DNA of 64,000 bases, taken from the NCBI GenBank assembly GCA_963669285.2, contig CAXXSI010000030.1, positions 186,001 to 250,000 on the forward strand, in the 5' to 3' direction. This DNA is from JAWKWH01 sp963669285 (GTDB taxonomy: Bacteria > Pseudomonadota > Alphaproteobacteria > Rhizobiales > Rhizobiaceae). The notes beneath the pieces were generated by a model. It saw nothing but the letters and a program-made list of their open reading frames with translations, did not search any database and was not told the origin of the DNA. The position numbers were made by a program, and so were the translations under genes. The stretch's first letter is position 1. Each line of letters starts with the position of its first letter. Shown in pieces: positions 40,745-50,611 of the stretch.

Positions 40745-42193
40745 TCAGTCGAGGCCGGAAACGCGCATCTTCAAAAATCTCGGCTCCAGGTAGGTCTCCA
40801 GTCCCTCGCGACCGAGTTCGCGACCGATGCCGCTCATCTTCCAACCGCCGAATGGGGCCTGCAATTCACTGACATCGTTGACGTTGAGACCGATACCGCC
40901 GAATTCCAACTTGTCGGCGATCGCCCACATGCGCTCCAGGTCGGAGCCGTAGAGATAGGCGGCCAGGCCGTATTCCAGGCTGTTGGCCATCGAGATCATT
41001 TGTTCGACACCGTCGAACGGCGCGACCGCCGCAAGCGGTCCGTAGGTTTCGCTCGTCATTGGCAGACTGTCGGGCGAGGCGTTGTCAATAACGGTCGGCC
41101 GATAAAAGTGACCTCGATCAAATTCATCACCCTTCGGCCGCGTCCCCCCCGCGATCAACCGGCCACCCTTGGCGAGTGCATCCTGCTTGTGCGCCTCAAC
41201 CCGTGCAATGACACTGTCGTTGAGAACGGGGCCGTATTCGACACCGGGTTCAAGGCCGTTGCCGAGTGTCGTTTCTTCCGCCAACGCCGCCAACCGCTCT
41301 GAAAACTCCCGGTGGATCGATCGGTCGACCAGAATTCGGTTCACCGTTATGCAGATCTGACCCATGTTGGAAAAGGCTCTCCGGTGCGCTGCTCTGGCGG
41401 CTTCTTCGAGATCGGCATCGGCCATGACGATCAGTGGAGCGTTGCCGCCAAGTTCCAGGCAGATCTTCTTCAGGTTGCCCGATGCGTTGCGCATGATGTC
41501 CTGTCCGGCCGGTATGGATGCGGTTGCCGAGATCACGCGTACTCTCGAATGCGAGGCGAGCGCCGCACCAGCAATCGGACCATGGCCCGGCAGGTCGGCA
41601 AGCGCGCCATCCGGCAATCCCGCTTCGTGAAGACAGTCGACAAGCAATGCAATGGCGAGCGGCGTTTCGGGCGGTGACTTGACGATCAGCGGGCAACCGG
41701 CGGCGAGCGCCGGGCCGACTTTCCAGCAATACAGATCGACAGGGTAGTTCCAAGGTACGATGGCCGCGGCGACCCCGACGGGGTGGTAAGAAACGACATT
41801 CTTGATGTGAGCGCTTGCGGACGGGCGCAATGTGCCACCAATCCTGGTGGCCTCACCGGCGTAGTAGCGCAACACTTTTGCGCCAAACAGGATCTCCTTG
41901 CGGTTGTCGGCCACGGGCTTGCCCTGTTCGCGTGTCAGCAGCAACGCCATCTCCTCAACCCGTGCCTCGACGGCATCTGCCGCGCGGTTGAGTAATGCTG
42001 CGCGCTCGTCGCCGGACAGTCTGGCGAGTGCGGGGACCGCCTTTTCGGCGGCCGAAACCGCAAGGTCCACCGTCGCGCCATCGGCCAGCAGTGTTGAACC
42101 CACCGTTTCGCCCGTCGCCGGATCACGAATGTCAAAGCGTTCTAGACCTTTCGGTTTTTGCCAGCGCCCGTCGATGAATATCCCGCGATCCAT
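40745..42193 (-). CDS. NAD(P)-dependent aldehyde dehydrogenase
   Basis: 482 residues of the ALDH superfamily (succinate-semialdehyde/betaine-aldehyde-type). Motifs are VPWNYPVDLYCWKVGPALAAG (cofactor site), CLELGGNAPLIV (general-base Glu), and NMGQICITVNRILV (catalytic Cys). It lies last in the nucleoside-type operon, 15 bp after the SIS-domain gene, suggesting it oxidises an aldehyde released from the sugar or aglycone. GabD-like similarity alone does not fix the substrate. Confidence 0.88.
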   Translation of the reverse strand: MDRGIFIDGRWQKPKGLERFDIRDPATGETVGSTLLADGATVDLAVSAAEKAVPALARLSGDERAALLNRAADAVEARVEEMALLLTREQGKPVADNRKEILFGAKVLRYYAGEATRIGGTLRPSASAHIKNVVSYHPVGVAAAIVPWNYPVDLYCWKVGPALAAGCPLIVKSPPETPLAIALLVDCLHEAGLPDGALADLPGHGPIAGAALASHSRVRVISATASIPAGQDIMRNASGNLKKICLELGGNAPLIVMADADLEEAARAAHRRAFSNMGQICITVNRILVDRSIHREFSERLAALAEETTLGNGLEPGVEYGPVLNDSVIARVEAHKQDALAKGGRLIAGGTRPKGDEFDRGHFYRPTVIDNASPDSLPMTSETYGPLAAVAPFDGVEQMISMANSLEYGLAAYLYGSDLERMWAIADKLEFGGIGLNVNDVSELQAPFGGWKMSGIGRELGREGLETYLEPRFLKMRVSGLD

Positions 42194-42208
42194 GTGCTTT
42201 TTCGCTCC

Positions 42209-42976
42209 TCAGCGCATTTTCAAACGGCGCCAGAGTTCGGCGTAGTTGCGGTCGTTCTGCCGGTTCGCCTCCTCTTTTTCGGCGGTGTTAGGGCTGACCA
42301 TCACAAAAGGCTCGTGGCCGCGTTCGATTAGGATTTCCGCGGTTGCAGCGTTGATCGCCTGACCGACGGCGATGGCGATCGACGTGGAAGTTGCGCCGAC
42401 CCGGTATTTGAGCCCCTCGATTTGGATGCCCGCGTCACCTTTGGGCACACCTGTATTGACGACCACGTCGGCAAGTTCGAACAGTCGCTTGCCGCAGGAG
42501 TGGCGCGAGGGAGTTGACGAAGAATGCGGAACCGAGGTGACGCCAATCAGCTTCATCCCGCGGGCCTTTGCGCCCACAGCGATGTCGAGGGTGACGGCAT
42601 TGAGGCCCGAATGCGAGAAAATGAGCATCGCATCACCCGGATCGAGTTGATGCGCCGACAGGATGGCGTCACCATAGCCCTCCTGTCCGTGGATGAACCG
42701 GTACTGGCGCGCACCGCCATCGCCCAGCACGCGGTGAAACGAAATCATGGTGCTCTCGACAATCGGCCTGAAACCGGTCACGGTTCCCGTTCGCGGGAAC
42801 ATTTCCATGGCCGCAAACGAACCGTGGCCGGTGCCGAATGTGAAGACGAGTTTATCGCTGGCAATTGCAGTCGCACAGATTTCGGCAGCCGCGCGAATGG
42901 CTTCGGATTGGGTCTCCGACACCGCTTTCAGGCGCTCGATAACAGTGTCGAAATAGGCAGTGCTGATGTTGCTCAT
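42209..42976 (-). CDS. SIS-domain sugar isomerase-like protein
   Basis: About 255 residues with a single SIS domain: FTFGTGHGSFAAMEMF (first phosphosugar loop) and MLIFSHSGLNAVTLDIA (second). This matches the sugar-phosphate isomerase/UPF0309-like group. ATG 42976 with GGGAG six bases upstream was chosen over the longer frame. It sits between the nucleoside phosphorylase and the ALDH, so it may isomerise the pentose phosphate produced upstream (inference). No DNA-binding domain is present, which argues against an RpiR-type regulator. Confidence 0.85.
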   Translation of the reverse strand: MSNISTAYFDTVIERLKAVSETQSEAIRAAAEICATAIASDKLVFTFGTGHGSFAAMEMFPRTGTVTGFRPIVESTMISFHRVLGDGGARQYRFIHGQEGYGDAILSAHQLDPGDAMLIFSHSGLNAVTLDIAVGAKARGMKLIGVTSVPHSSSTPSRHSCGKRLFELADVVVNTGVPKGDAGIQIEGLKYRVGATSTSIAIAVGQAINAATAEILIERGHEPFVMVSPNTAEKEEANRQNDRNYAELWRRLKMR

Positions 42977-43016
42977 CGTATCTCCCTGGGTTGACGCGCG
43001 GCGATGACTGCGCATC

Positions 43017-43754
43017 TCAATTCAGCGACGCAAGACCGGCAAGCGCGATCTCAAACAGCCGCGCCTCACCTTTGGCCAGTTCATCCGACGGTAGTTTTGC
43101 CTGGCTGAGCGCATCGACGGTTCCAAGGCACAGCGTCGCACATGCGACGTCCAGCGCAGCCGCAGCGGCCAACAGCGCCGATGTCTCCATATCAACCGCC
43201 AGCACGTTCCGCTCAGCCAACATTTTTCGGTTCGCCTCGGCGCGCCTGCGGCCCTGTTCATCGATGCCGAACATGTCGCGATAGAACGCATCAAACGTCG
43301 CATAGCGCCCGATACGTGCCTGACATCCGGTTTGGGTCGCGGCATTCTGAATTGCAGACACCAGGTTGGCATCCGCCCCAAAAGGACCTCCACTCCCGTC
43401 ATAGGACGGCGATGTGCCTTCGAAACCAATCGCAGATTCGCTGATCAGGTAGTCTCCGCCTGCTGCGGGCGGGAAATACATCGCCGTACCGATCCGCAGA
43501 AACCTGGCAATCCCCAGATCTGCTAGCTCGTGAAGCACAATCGTGGCAATGGGCGCACCCATTCCGAATGCCGCCAGCGTTATCAGCTGGCCTGCGTAAG
43601 TTCCGGTCGCCGATTTCAGCCCTCGCGATACGGGATGGAACACCGGTTTTTCCAACAAATGTGCAATCCGGTCGACCCGATCGGGATCGCCGATCAGGAT
43701 AGCCCGGTCGCCGACATCGTCTTCTCCAAGACCGAGGTACCAGGCTTTCTTCAT
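43017..43754 (-). CDS. Nucleoside phosphorylase (uridine phosphorylase-like, NP-I family)
   Basis: 245 residues. Family motifs are ILIGDPDRVDRIA (phosphate-binding), LRIGTAMYFPP, and VLAVDMETSALLA, where Met-Glu binds the ribose. Predicted to split a nucleoside with phosphate into base and pentose-1-phosphate. It overlaps the PfkB kinase by ATGA (43751-43754). Among the operon genes it is the strongest pointer to nucleosides as substrate; base specificity is not readable. Confidence 0.88.
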   Translation of the reverse strand: MKKAWYLGLGEDDVGDRAILIGDPDRVDRIAHLLEKPVFHPVSRGLKSATGTYAGQLITLAAFGMGAPIATIVLHELADLGIARFLRIGTAMYFPPAAGGDYLISESAIGFEGTSPSYDGSGGPFGADANLVSAIQNAATQTGCQARIGRYATFDAFYRDMFGIDEQGRRRAEANRKMLAERNVLAVDMETSALLAAAAALDVACATLCLGTVDALSQAKLPSDELAKGEARLFEIALAGLASLN

Positions 43755-44596
43755 TGTTCCTCCTTCGCCGAGCGTTGCTCCAGCATCGTCTGCACGCTCG
43801 CAATTCCTGCTTTTGCCGCCTCGAGCGGATTGGTGGCGCCACTCATTTCCGCGGCGATGTATCCGCCGGCGAAGGTGTCGCCGGCGCCCGTCGTGTCGCT
43901 GACGGCAATCGGGCTGACATCGAGCGTTTTTGAGTTTCCACCTTGAACCACCCGGACTCCCTCAGAACCGCGAGTTTCGACGATTATTGCCGAATTTGCA
44001 GTCACCCCGATCAATTCGCGCTCCGAGCGGCTGCAAAAGATTACGTCGGCAGAAGCGGAAAGCGTCTGTCGAACTGCCGGTGTGAAACAATGCGCATCGT
44101 TCTTGCAAATCCAGTAAAGCCGGGCATTTTGCGATCGCGTGGCCAGTATCGTCTCCATCAGTTGGGGAGGACCGACGGTGATGCACAAATGGCTCGCCGA
44201 GCGAATGATGTTTGCCTGTTGCGGCGTCAGTTCCTCCTCGCCGGAAAAGGCCGGATCGAACAGGCACGCACATGAACCATCGGCCTGGTATGCGAGGATC
44301 GCCATCGGTGATTTGCGTTCAAGCTGCGCCACGCCGTCTGTTCCCACACGCTGAACCGCCAGGCTTTCCAGATAGATCCGTGCGTGATCATCATTGCCGA
44401 CCCAACTGATTGGAGATGCCGCTTGCCCCTGCCTGGAAACGGCGATCGCCACATAGGCCGAGCACCCTCCAATTCTCGGCCAACGGCCTTCATCGCGTGA
44501 CCTGATGAGCGTCGTGTGGTCGCCCTCGATCTGACCCGACAGACTGACGGCGTAGTCGACGCTTGCATATCCGGTTACCGCAAGAGACGTCATCAA
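43751..44596 (-). CDS. PfkB-family carbohydrate/nucleoside kinase
   Basis: 281 residues with the PfkB C-terminal signature DTTGAGDTFAGGYIAA (anion hole and catalytic Asp) and an N-terminal sugar-binding GGCSAYVAIAVSRQG. Could phosphorylate a nucleoside, ribose or another sugar. It overlaps the isochorismatase-type gene and the phosphorylase by ATGA on both sides, so expression is tightly coupled with both. Confidence 0.87.
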   Translation of the reverse strand: MMTSLAVTGYASVDYAVSLSGQIEGDHTTLIRSRDEGRWPRIGGCSAYVAIAVSRQGQAASPISWVGNDDHARIYLESLAVQRVGTDGVAQLERKSPMAILAYQADGSCACLFDPAFSGEEELTPQQANIIRSASHLCITVGPPQLMETILATRSQNARLYWICKNDAHCFTPAVRQTLSASADVIFCSRSERELIGVTANSAIIVETRGSEGVRVVQGGNSKTLDVSPIAVSDTTGAGDTFAGGYIAAEMSGATNPLEAAKAGIASVQTMLEQRSAKEEQ

Positions 44597-45144
44597 AGCA
44601 GCGCTCCCGCTTCTTCTGTCGTCATCAGTTTGCCGAGATAACGCTCGATATCCTCCAGCGAGGCGGCTGCCAGATGCTCACGATTGGAATTGGTCGCGTC
44701 CTTGACCACAACGACTTCGAATCCGTTGGCGAAGGCATCCTGCGCGGTTGCGCGAACGCAAACATTCGTTTTGACGCCACAGATGATTAGGCGCTCAACG
44801 TTCTGTTCACGCAGGAACAAGGCAAGTTCAGTCGAAAAGAAAGCGCTGAACCGGCGCTTGACGATCTCGATCTCGCTGGATCTGCCGCCCGGTCCGAAAC
44901 CGGTAAAGTATTCTGCGTGGAAGCCGCCGCTGACGCAGTGGCGCGGCAGCCGCTTGTCCTCGAAATCATCGAAGCCATCGCGGTGCCGGTCGGCGACGTG
45001 CACGACAATTGCCCCGTTTTCGCGTGCCCGATCGATCAGTTTCAGGCAATTGTCGACCACTTCGCCCGCATTCGGATAGTGGTTTTCTCCATCCGGATGC
45101 AGGAAGGAGTTTTGCATGTCGATGACGATCAGTGCGGTTTTCAC
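44593..45144 (-). CDS. Isochorismatase-family cysteine hydrolase
   Basis: 183 residues with the D-K-C catalytic triad of the family: IDMQNSFL (Asp), EIVKRRFSAFF (Lys) and ICGVKTNVCVRATA (Cys). Relatives hydrolyse amides such as nicotinamide, carbamoylsarcosine, biuret or ureidoacrylate. The start is GTG 45144, eight bases after AGGAGG and overlapping the permease stop (GTGA). The longer frame upstream is not coding. In this operon it may hydrolyse an amide-bearing base released by the phosphorylase (inference). Confidence 0.85.
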   Translation of the reverse strand: MKTALIVIDMQNSFLHPDGENHYPNAGEVVDNCLKLIDRARENGAIVVHVADRHRDGFDDFEDKRLPRHCVSGGFHAEYFTGFGPGGRSSEIEIVKRRFSAFFSTELALFLREQNVERLIICGVKTNVCVRATAQDAFANGFEVVVVKDATNSNREHLAAASLEDIERYLGKLMTTEEAGALL

Positions 45145-46040
45145 GATGCCGCCTCCTTTGCCTTGATGCGCCGCCAGCCGGCGAAACACAGCGCAATCAA
45201 GACCATCAGATAAGGGATTGTGCCGATGAGTTTCGGTGGCAATCCTGCGGTCTGCATCCTGATCTGCGTTGCATCCAAAAAGCCGAAAAACAGGCACACC
45301 AACGCGGTTGCCAGTGGCCGGTCGCGTCCGAAATAAAACGCTGCCAGAGCGATAAAGCCGCGCCCGGCCGTCAGGCCTTCGTTGAACAACCCGATCGAGG
45401 CAAGCGCCAGATGGGCGCCTCCAAGACCGGAAAAGAATCCGGCGATCGCCGTCGATCCGTCTTGAACCGATTTGTGCGCTATCCCCATGGCGCGGGCAAC
45501 CTGGGGAGCGTTTCCGGTGGCACGCAATCTTAGCCCGGCCCTCGTGTTGGCCAGGACAAACGGCAGAGCGAATACCGATGCCCACGCAAAAACCGTCAGC
45601 GGCTCGAGCTCTGCCAGGGCAAGGCCGACGATCGGGATTTCGGCGGTCCATTCGGGCAGGAAACGTGGCAGAAGCACCACATCGGCAAGGCGAAGCGTTC
45701 CGCTGGAATCGTAAAACCAGTTCAGGATGAACCCGAGAATGCCGGCGACGAAGACGTTGAGGCCAAGACCGGCGACAATCATGTTGGCGCCGGCCCGGGT
45801 GATCACCAGAGAAAACAGGTAACCGACGACCGCGCCGCCGATTGCGGCGCTTGCGACCGCCACAAGCCAACTGCCGGTCGTTGCAGAAATCACAACCGCA
45901 ATGAATGCGCCGGCGAGCATTTTCGCATCGAGCGCGATGTTGACGATTCCGCCCTGCCGGTTGACCAGACCACCCATCGCCGCCAGCAATATGGGGGTGG
46001 TCAGGGTAACCGATGCAGCGATGATTTGCTCGATAATCAT
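45141..46040 (-). CDS. ABC transporter permease (BmpC/NupQ-like, nucleoside-type)
   Basis: 299 residues with about eight membrane segments. The pattern GGLVNRQGGIVNIALDAKMLAGAF near the start is typical of the BPD_transp_2 permeases that work with BMP-family binding proteins (nucleoside, purine or simple sugar importers). Overlaps the partner permease (ATGA 46037-46040) and the hydrolase gene (GTGA). Confidence 0.87.
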   Translation of the reverse strand: MIIEQIIAASVTLTTPILLAAMGGLVNRQGGIVNIALDAKMLAGAFIAVVISATTGSWLVAVASAAIGGAVVGYLFSLVITRAGANMIVAGLGLNVFVAGILGFILNWFYDSSGTLRLADVVLLPRFLPEWTAEIPIVGLALAELEPLTVFAWASVFALPFVLANTRAGLRLRATGNAPQVARAMGIAHKSVQDGSTAIAGFFSGLGGAHLALASIGLFNEGLTAGRGFIALAAFYFGRDRPLATALVCLFFGFLDATQIRMQTAGLPPKLIGTIPYLMVLIALCFAGWRRIKAKEAAS

Positions 46041-47107
46041 GCACGCCTCCGTCGCAGGATGCCGAGCCTGCCAAGTTCGACGACGGCAAAGATCATCACC
46101 GTTCCCTCGATGATATTGACGATGTCGAGCGGGATATCGGAGAACAGCTGGACCGTTGTTCCGGCCGAGGCGAGCGCGCCAAACAATATCGCGCCAAGCA
46201 GAATGCCGACCTCGTTGTTTCGCCCCAGCAAGGCTACCGCCATGCCGGTAAATCCGTATCCGGGCGAAAAACCGTCGGCAAAGCGGTGCAGTTGGCCGAG
46301 TGCGTGCGAGGCACCGCCCAAGCCCGACACGACACCGGATATGACCATAACCAGGATGATGGTCGACGGAATTGAGATGCCGACTGCCTTCGAAAACCGT
46401 TGATTAAAACCGACCAACGCACCCTCGAAACCCGATGGCGTGCGCCTTGCCCAGATTCCGTAGGCGACCACAACCGCGAGCCCGACGAGAAAACCGGCAT
46501 GCAATGTCGAGGGCGGCAGCAGGCGCGGCAGTTGTGCGGCTTCGTGCACGAGCGGTGTGACATTGTTGCCGGAGATCTCCGACAATAGCGGACCATTGAC
46601 CAAATAGCCGGTAATGCCGAAGGCGACAAAATTCAGCATCAGGGTTGAGACAACCTCATCCACCTCGTAGTGGGCGAGGAGGTAGCCGGGTACAAACAAC
46701 CAGGCCGCCGATACCGCAGCTGCAAACACAAACGCCAGCGGGATCAAGGTCATTCCGAAGCTCGCGGGCAGGGTGAAGCCGATGAATGCGCCGCACAGGC
46801 CACCGATCACAAATGCACCCTCGACACCCACATTGAAAGCACCGGAACGGAAACAGATGGCGGTGGCGACGCCGGTAAACAACAGCGGCGTCGCGGCCGA
46901 CAGCGTTGCGGCAATCCGCCTTTGCGAGCCGAATGATTCAGCCACCATCAGCGAAAACACATCAACCGGATTCTCGCCGATGACCAACAGTATTGCGGAC
47001 GCAACTACAAGTGCGACGATGAACGGAAAAGCAAGTCCGACGCCGCGTTCGACAAAGGCCAGCGCGATCGGTTCACGGTTTTGCTTTGCCTCAAGCACGA
47101 CCGCCAT
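46037..47107 (-). CDS. ABC transporter permease (NupP-like, nucleoside-type)
   Basis: 356 residues with about nine membrane segments. It shows the BPD_transp_2 pattern ATPLLFTGVATAICFRSGAFNVGVEGAF, the counterpart of the other permease; the two form the heterodimeric channel. Its start overlaps the ATPase gene by 17 bp. Confidence 0.87.
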   Translation of the reverse strand: MAVVLEAKQNREPIALAFVERGVGLAFPFIVALVVASAILLVIGENPVDVFSLMVAESFGSQRRIAATLSAATPLLFTGVATAICFRSGAFNVGVEGAFVIGGLCGAFIGFTLPASFGMTLIPLAFVFAAAVSAAWLFVPGYLLAHYEVDEVVSTLMLNFVAFGITGYLVNGPLLSEISGNNVTPLVHEAAQLPRLLPPSTLHAGFLVGLAVVVAYGIWARRTPSGFEGALVGFNQRFSKAVGISIPSTIILVMVISGVVSGLGGASHALGQLHRFADGFSPGYGFTGMAVALLGRNNEVGILLGAILFGALASAGTTVQLFSDIPLDIVNIIEGTVMIFAVVELGRLGILRRRRA

Positions 47108-48701
47108 CCCGCATCAACATCATCGTGCCGATGTCCGTAATGTTGGTTTCGCCGGCGCTTCGCTCGCCGACTATCCTTCCTCCCGCCATGACATAAATCC
47201 GATCGGACAAATCAATGAGTTCATCCAGTTCCTCCGATACCAGCAGCACCGCCCCGCCCGCGTCGCGGAACTTGCGCAATATGTCGTGTATCGCTGCAAT
47301 CCCCACCAGATCGACACCACGGGTCGGTTGGGACACAATCAGCAGGTCCGGATTGATGGCAATTTCACGCGCGAACACCAATTTCTGCTGGTTGCCGCCC
47401 GACAGGCTGGAAACAGGATTACCAAGCGCGCCGTGGCGAACATCGAGTGATTGAAGGCGGTTTGCCGCTGTTTGCCGCATGGCGTTCCGGTCAAGAAACA
47501 ATCCCCGGCATATCGGCGGCATGCGCTGGCTGCCGGCAACGACGTTGGCTTCGATCGACGCGTCGAGCGCCAGGCCCTCGTGCCGCCTGTCTGCGCTGAC
47601 ATAACCCATGCCGAGCCCGCGCCGGTGGCCGTTGTCGGCTTGGGACACATCCTCTCCCGATAGCAGGACCGAACCATCGCCGGGCGAGCGCAGGCCGACT
47701 AGGCATTCGATCAGCTCGTGCTGCCCGTTTCCCGAAACGCCGGCAATGCCGACGATTTCGCCACGCGATACCATGATATCGATGTGATGGAGCGGATGGG
47801 ATTTTTCGATCGCGGCAATCGACAGACCGCGCACCTCCAATACGGTCCCTTCAGGTTTATCGCTCTTTGTTGCACGGCCGTTGCCGCGCTTCGGCAAGGA
47901 CTGTTCCTGCCCGATCATGTGTTTGGCAATTTCTTCGGCACTCGTCTCTTCGACAATACTGGAAAAACAAACCTCTCCCCGGCGCATGACGGTGACACGA
48001 TCGGCCAGTGCCATGACCTCCTTCAGTTTGTGGCTGATGAAAAGGATTGTCGTACCCTGATCCCGCAGCGACCTGAGCAGCGAAAACAGGTCATCAACCT
48101 GTTTTGGCGCCAGCACCGCAGTCGGCTCATCAAGGATTAATATGCGGGCGCCACGCCGGAGCAACCGGATAATCTCGACGAACTGCCGCACATGAACCGG
48201 AGTGTTGCCGGCCCGCCGGCTCCAGTCGATCTCGATTGTCGCTCTTTGCGCGAGCGCTTCACCGGATTGCCGGGCGTCGGACCAATCGATCCGCGAAACC
48301 GGCCCGGCGGCAAACCGCAGCGGTTCCTCGCCGAGCACCAGATTTTCCAGCAGCGTCAGGTCGGGCGCAAGCATGAACTCCTGGTGAACCATGCCGATCC
48401 CGTATGCAAATGCCTGCTGCGGCCCGCTCAGGCCGACCGGTCGATCATCAACGATGATCCGGCCATCGTCGGGCGTCTCGATCCCCTGCAGCATGCGCAT
48501 CAGGGTCGATTTCCCGGCACCGTTTTCTCCGACAATCGCGTGAATCTCTCCAGGTGCCACCGACAACGAAACATCCCGGTTGGCCTGGACATTACCGTAG
48601 CGTTTGCTCAACCCGTCGGCGCCGATCCGTACCTCGACATCCGATTCTCGCGCGCTGTCTAGTATCGCATCTGCGACCTTCATGGATTTGCAATCGGACA
48701 T
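47091..48701 (-). CDS. ABC transporter ATP-binding protein (two-domain, NupO/RbsA-like)
   Basis: 536 residues with two fused nucleotide-binding domains. The first has Walker A GENGAGKSTLM and Walker B ILILDEPTAVL. The second has a degenerate Walker A GVSGNGQHEL but an intact signature SSLSGGNQQKLVFA, the asymmetric form normal for sugar and nucleoside importers. It energises the two permeases encoded directly downstream. Confidence 0.9.
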   Translation of the reverse strand: MSDCKSMKVADAILDSARESDVEVRIGADGLSKRYGNVQANRDVSLSVAPGEIHAIVGENGAGKSTLMRMLQGIETPDDGRIIVDDRPVGLSGPQQAFAYGIGMVHQEFMLAPDLTLLENLVLGEEPLRFAAGPVSRIDWSDARQSGEALAQRATIEIDWSRRAGNTPVHVRQFVEIIRLLRRGARILILDEPTAVLAPKQVDDLFSLLRSLRDQGTTILFISHKLKEVMALADRVTVMRRGEVCFSSIVEETSAEEIAKHMIGQEQSLPKRGNGRATKSDKPEGTVLEVRGLSIAAIEKSHPLHHIDIMVSRGEIVGIAGVSGNGQHELIECLVGLRSPGDGSVLLSGEDVSQADNGHRRGLGMGYVSADRRHEGLALDASIEANVVAGSQRMPPICRGLFLDRNAMRQTAANRLQSLDVRHGALGNPVSSLSGGNQQKLVFAREIAINPDLLIVSQPTRGVDLVGIAAIHDILRKFRDAGGAVLLVSEELDELIDLSDRIYVMAGGRIVGERSAGETNITDIGTMMLMRDGGRA

Positions 48702-48736
48702 CGCCCGGCGGAAACCACCGCCGGGCGAAATCAGAA

Positions 48737-49765
48737 TTACTTGAAGAAATCCGGATAGCCTTCGGTCGATACGTCCCAGACATCGATCTTTCCGGCGATG
48801 ATATCCGCTTTCAGGGCGTCGACCTTCTCCAGATAGGCTGCCGGTACCATGTCCTTGGTATGCTTCATGTCGGACAGCGCAACGCCATTTTGTGCAAGGC
48901 CGAAATCCATCACCTCTCCGCCCGGGAATTTGCCGGCGGCGTAGTTGACGATGATGTCCTCGACTGCGACATCAACCCGCTTGATCATGCTGGTCAACAC
49001 GTTGCCGGGAGCCATGCCGTCCTGGTCGGTATCGACGCCGATTGCATAGTGTCCTTCGGCCTTGGCAGCCTCGATGATGCCGATCCCGGTGCCGCCAGCT
49101 ACCTGATAGACAATGTCCGCACCCTCGTCGAACATGGCCTTTGCCATCTGTTGACCCTTGGCCGGATCGCCAAACGACTCAGAATAGGCGACCTTGACGT
49201 CGATATCCGGATTGATCGCATTGGCGCCCTGTATGTAGCCAACGATAAACTTGTCTATGCCCGGCGCCTTGACGCCTCCGATGACACCGATAACCGGTTG
49301 CTCGTTGATACCCTTGATCGATGTATCCGTTGTCACCTGGGCGGCCAGCGCTCCGGCCAGATAGGATCCCTCATGTTCACCAAACACGACCGAAGCGACA
49401 TTGTCGCCCTTGCGGGTCTGGTTCATGATTACCCAGTTGGCGTCGGGATAATCGACGGCCAGCTTTTCCATCGGTTCGCCGTGAATCCATTCGAGACTGA
49501 TGACCAGCCCGAACCCGCCGTCAGCTGCCCTTCGCATGATTTCCTCGCCCTGGGCGGCAACATCCTTTGATTCGATTGGCCGACCTTCGATTCCCGTTTT
49601 CTCGATACCGGCCTTGAAACCTGCGTTGGCGGTGTCGTTCCACGAACCGTCACCGAGGCCACCCTGCGCGATGATCAAGGCTGCCGGGGCGACATCCGCG
49701 GCCGTCGCCGGACCTGACATAGCCGCCAAGGCAACGCCTGCTGCCAGTGCTGCATATCTGAACAT
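48737..49765 (-). CDS. BMP-family substrate-binding protein
   Basis: 342 residues. A signal peptide (MFRYAALAAGVALAAMSGPATA) precedes a BMP/PnrA-like periplasmic binding fold: ALIIAQGGLGDGSWNDTANAG, GVIGGVKAPGIDKF, and VYQVAGGTGIGIIEAAKA. PnrA-type proteins bind purine nucleosides; others bind sugars. No lipobox Cys is seen, so it is a soluble periplasmic protein. It sits between the GntR regulator (5 bp) and the ATPase gene (35 bp), as the first transport gene. Confidence 0.9.
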   Translation of the reverse strand: MFRYAALAAGVALAAMSGPATAADVAPAALIIAQGGLGDGSWNDTANAGFKAGIEKTGIEGRPIESKDVAAQGEEIMRRAADGGFGLVISLEWIHGEPMEKLAVDYPDANWVIMNQTRKGDNVASVVFGEHEGSYLAGALAAQVTTDTSIKGINEQPVIGVIGGVKAPGIDKFIVGYIQGANAINPDIDVKVAYSESFGDPAKGQQMAKAMFDEGADIVYQVAGGTGIGIIEAAKAEGHYAIGVDTDQDGMAPGNVLTSMIKRVDVAVEDIIVNYAAGKFPGGEVMDFGLAQNGVALSDMKHTKDMVPAAYLEKVDALKADIIAGKIDVWDVSTEGYPDFFK

Positions 49766-49770
49766 GTTGC

Positions 49771-50589
49771 TTACTCCCTGTTATTGTTTTTCGGATGAAC
49801 CATTCGTCCGCCGAGGCTGAGAACGTTTGTTTCTGCCTGCTCGGACGCCATATTCGGCGCGGCAACGAGGCGCATGTCGTAGGTGTAGTATTCACCGTGG
49901 TAGACCGCCTCTACCGCCTCGACCAAGCGGCCTGATGCGTTGAAGCTGCGCCGAAACACCACCATTACCGGCGCCGGTTGAACGATGTTCAAAAGAGCGC
50001 ATTCTTCTTCACCGGCAAGCCGGGTAGTAACCCGTTCCCGTGCGTCGCGAACCGTATGCCCGGCTTTGTCCAGAGCCTCGTATAATGAGAAATCCGCTCT
50101 TTGCAGCTCGTCCGGATAGGTGCCGTTCAACGCCTCGACATCGCGGGCAATATGGATCGGAATCACGGATCGATGCACCGCGCAAGGAAGACCATCTACC
50201 GACCGCAAACGGCACAGATAGAGCGCCGGACCAGTGCACTGATACTCGGCAACCTGCTCGTTGGTTGCCTGATCGATGGACAGAAGCGACTGGGTCGAGC
50301 GCAATCCTTCGCCCGCCGCCGATTCTGAAAAGCTGAGCAGTTTTCCCGCGCGCCGGTGCAGTGATGGCCGGGCGACAAACCTTCCCGCACCCTGCCTGCG
50401 GTGGACGACACCATCGAAAACCAGTTGTTCTATGGCCCGCACGACAGTCCCGCGGCTGACGCCATGCCTGGTGCACAATTCCGATTCGCTCGGAAGCCTG
50501 TCGCCCGGTTTGTACTCGCCGCGGCTGATGCTTTGGCGGAGTTCCTCGGCCAGAATCTGGTAGCGCGGATTGGCAGCCAGCTTGTGCAT
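49771..50589 (-). CDS. GntR/HutC-family regulator (UTRA effector domain)
   Basis: 272 residues. The N-terminal winged helix (LPSESELCTRHGVSRGTVVRAI) is followed by a UTRA-type effector domain (EVVAEYQ-type strand, LPCAVHRSVIPIHI, VVFRRSFNASGRLVEA). It is the first gene of the ten-gene minus-strand operon and presumably represses it until the imported compound or a derivative binds. A perfect 12-bp palindrome lies 22 bp upstream of its start codon. Confidence 0.88.
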   Translation of the reverse strand: MHKLAANPRYQILAEELRQSISRGEYKPGDRLPSESELCTRHGVSRGTVVRAIEQLVFDGVVHRRQGAGRFVARPSLHRRAGKLLSFSESAAGEGLRSTQSLLSIDQATNEQVAEYQCTGPALYLCRLRSVDGLPCAVHRSVIPIHIARDVEALNGTYPDELQRADFSLYEALDKAGHTVRDARERVTTRLAGEEECALLNIVQPAPVMVVFRRSFNASGRLVEAVEAVYHGEYYTYDMRLVAAPNMASEQAETNVLSLGGRMVHPKNNNRE

Positions 50590-50611
50590 ATTTTCAGATT
50601 AACCTGATCAG

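Noticed and set aside
45145..46089. A long minus-strand frame that extends the isochorismatase gene upstream
   Set aside because: It lies in the wrong frame over the permease gene. The GTG at 45144 has a good ribosome site and the family starts there.
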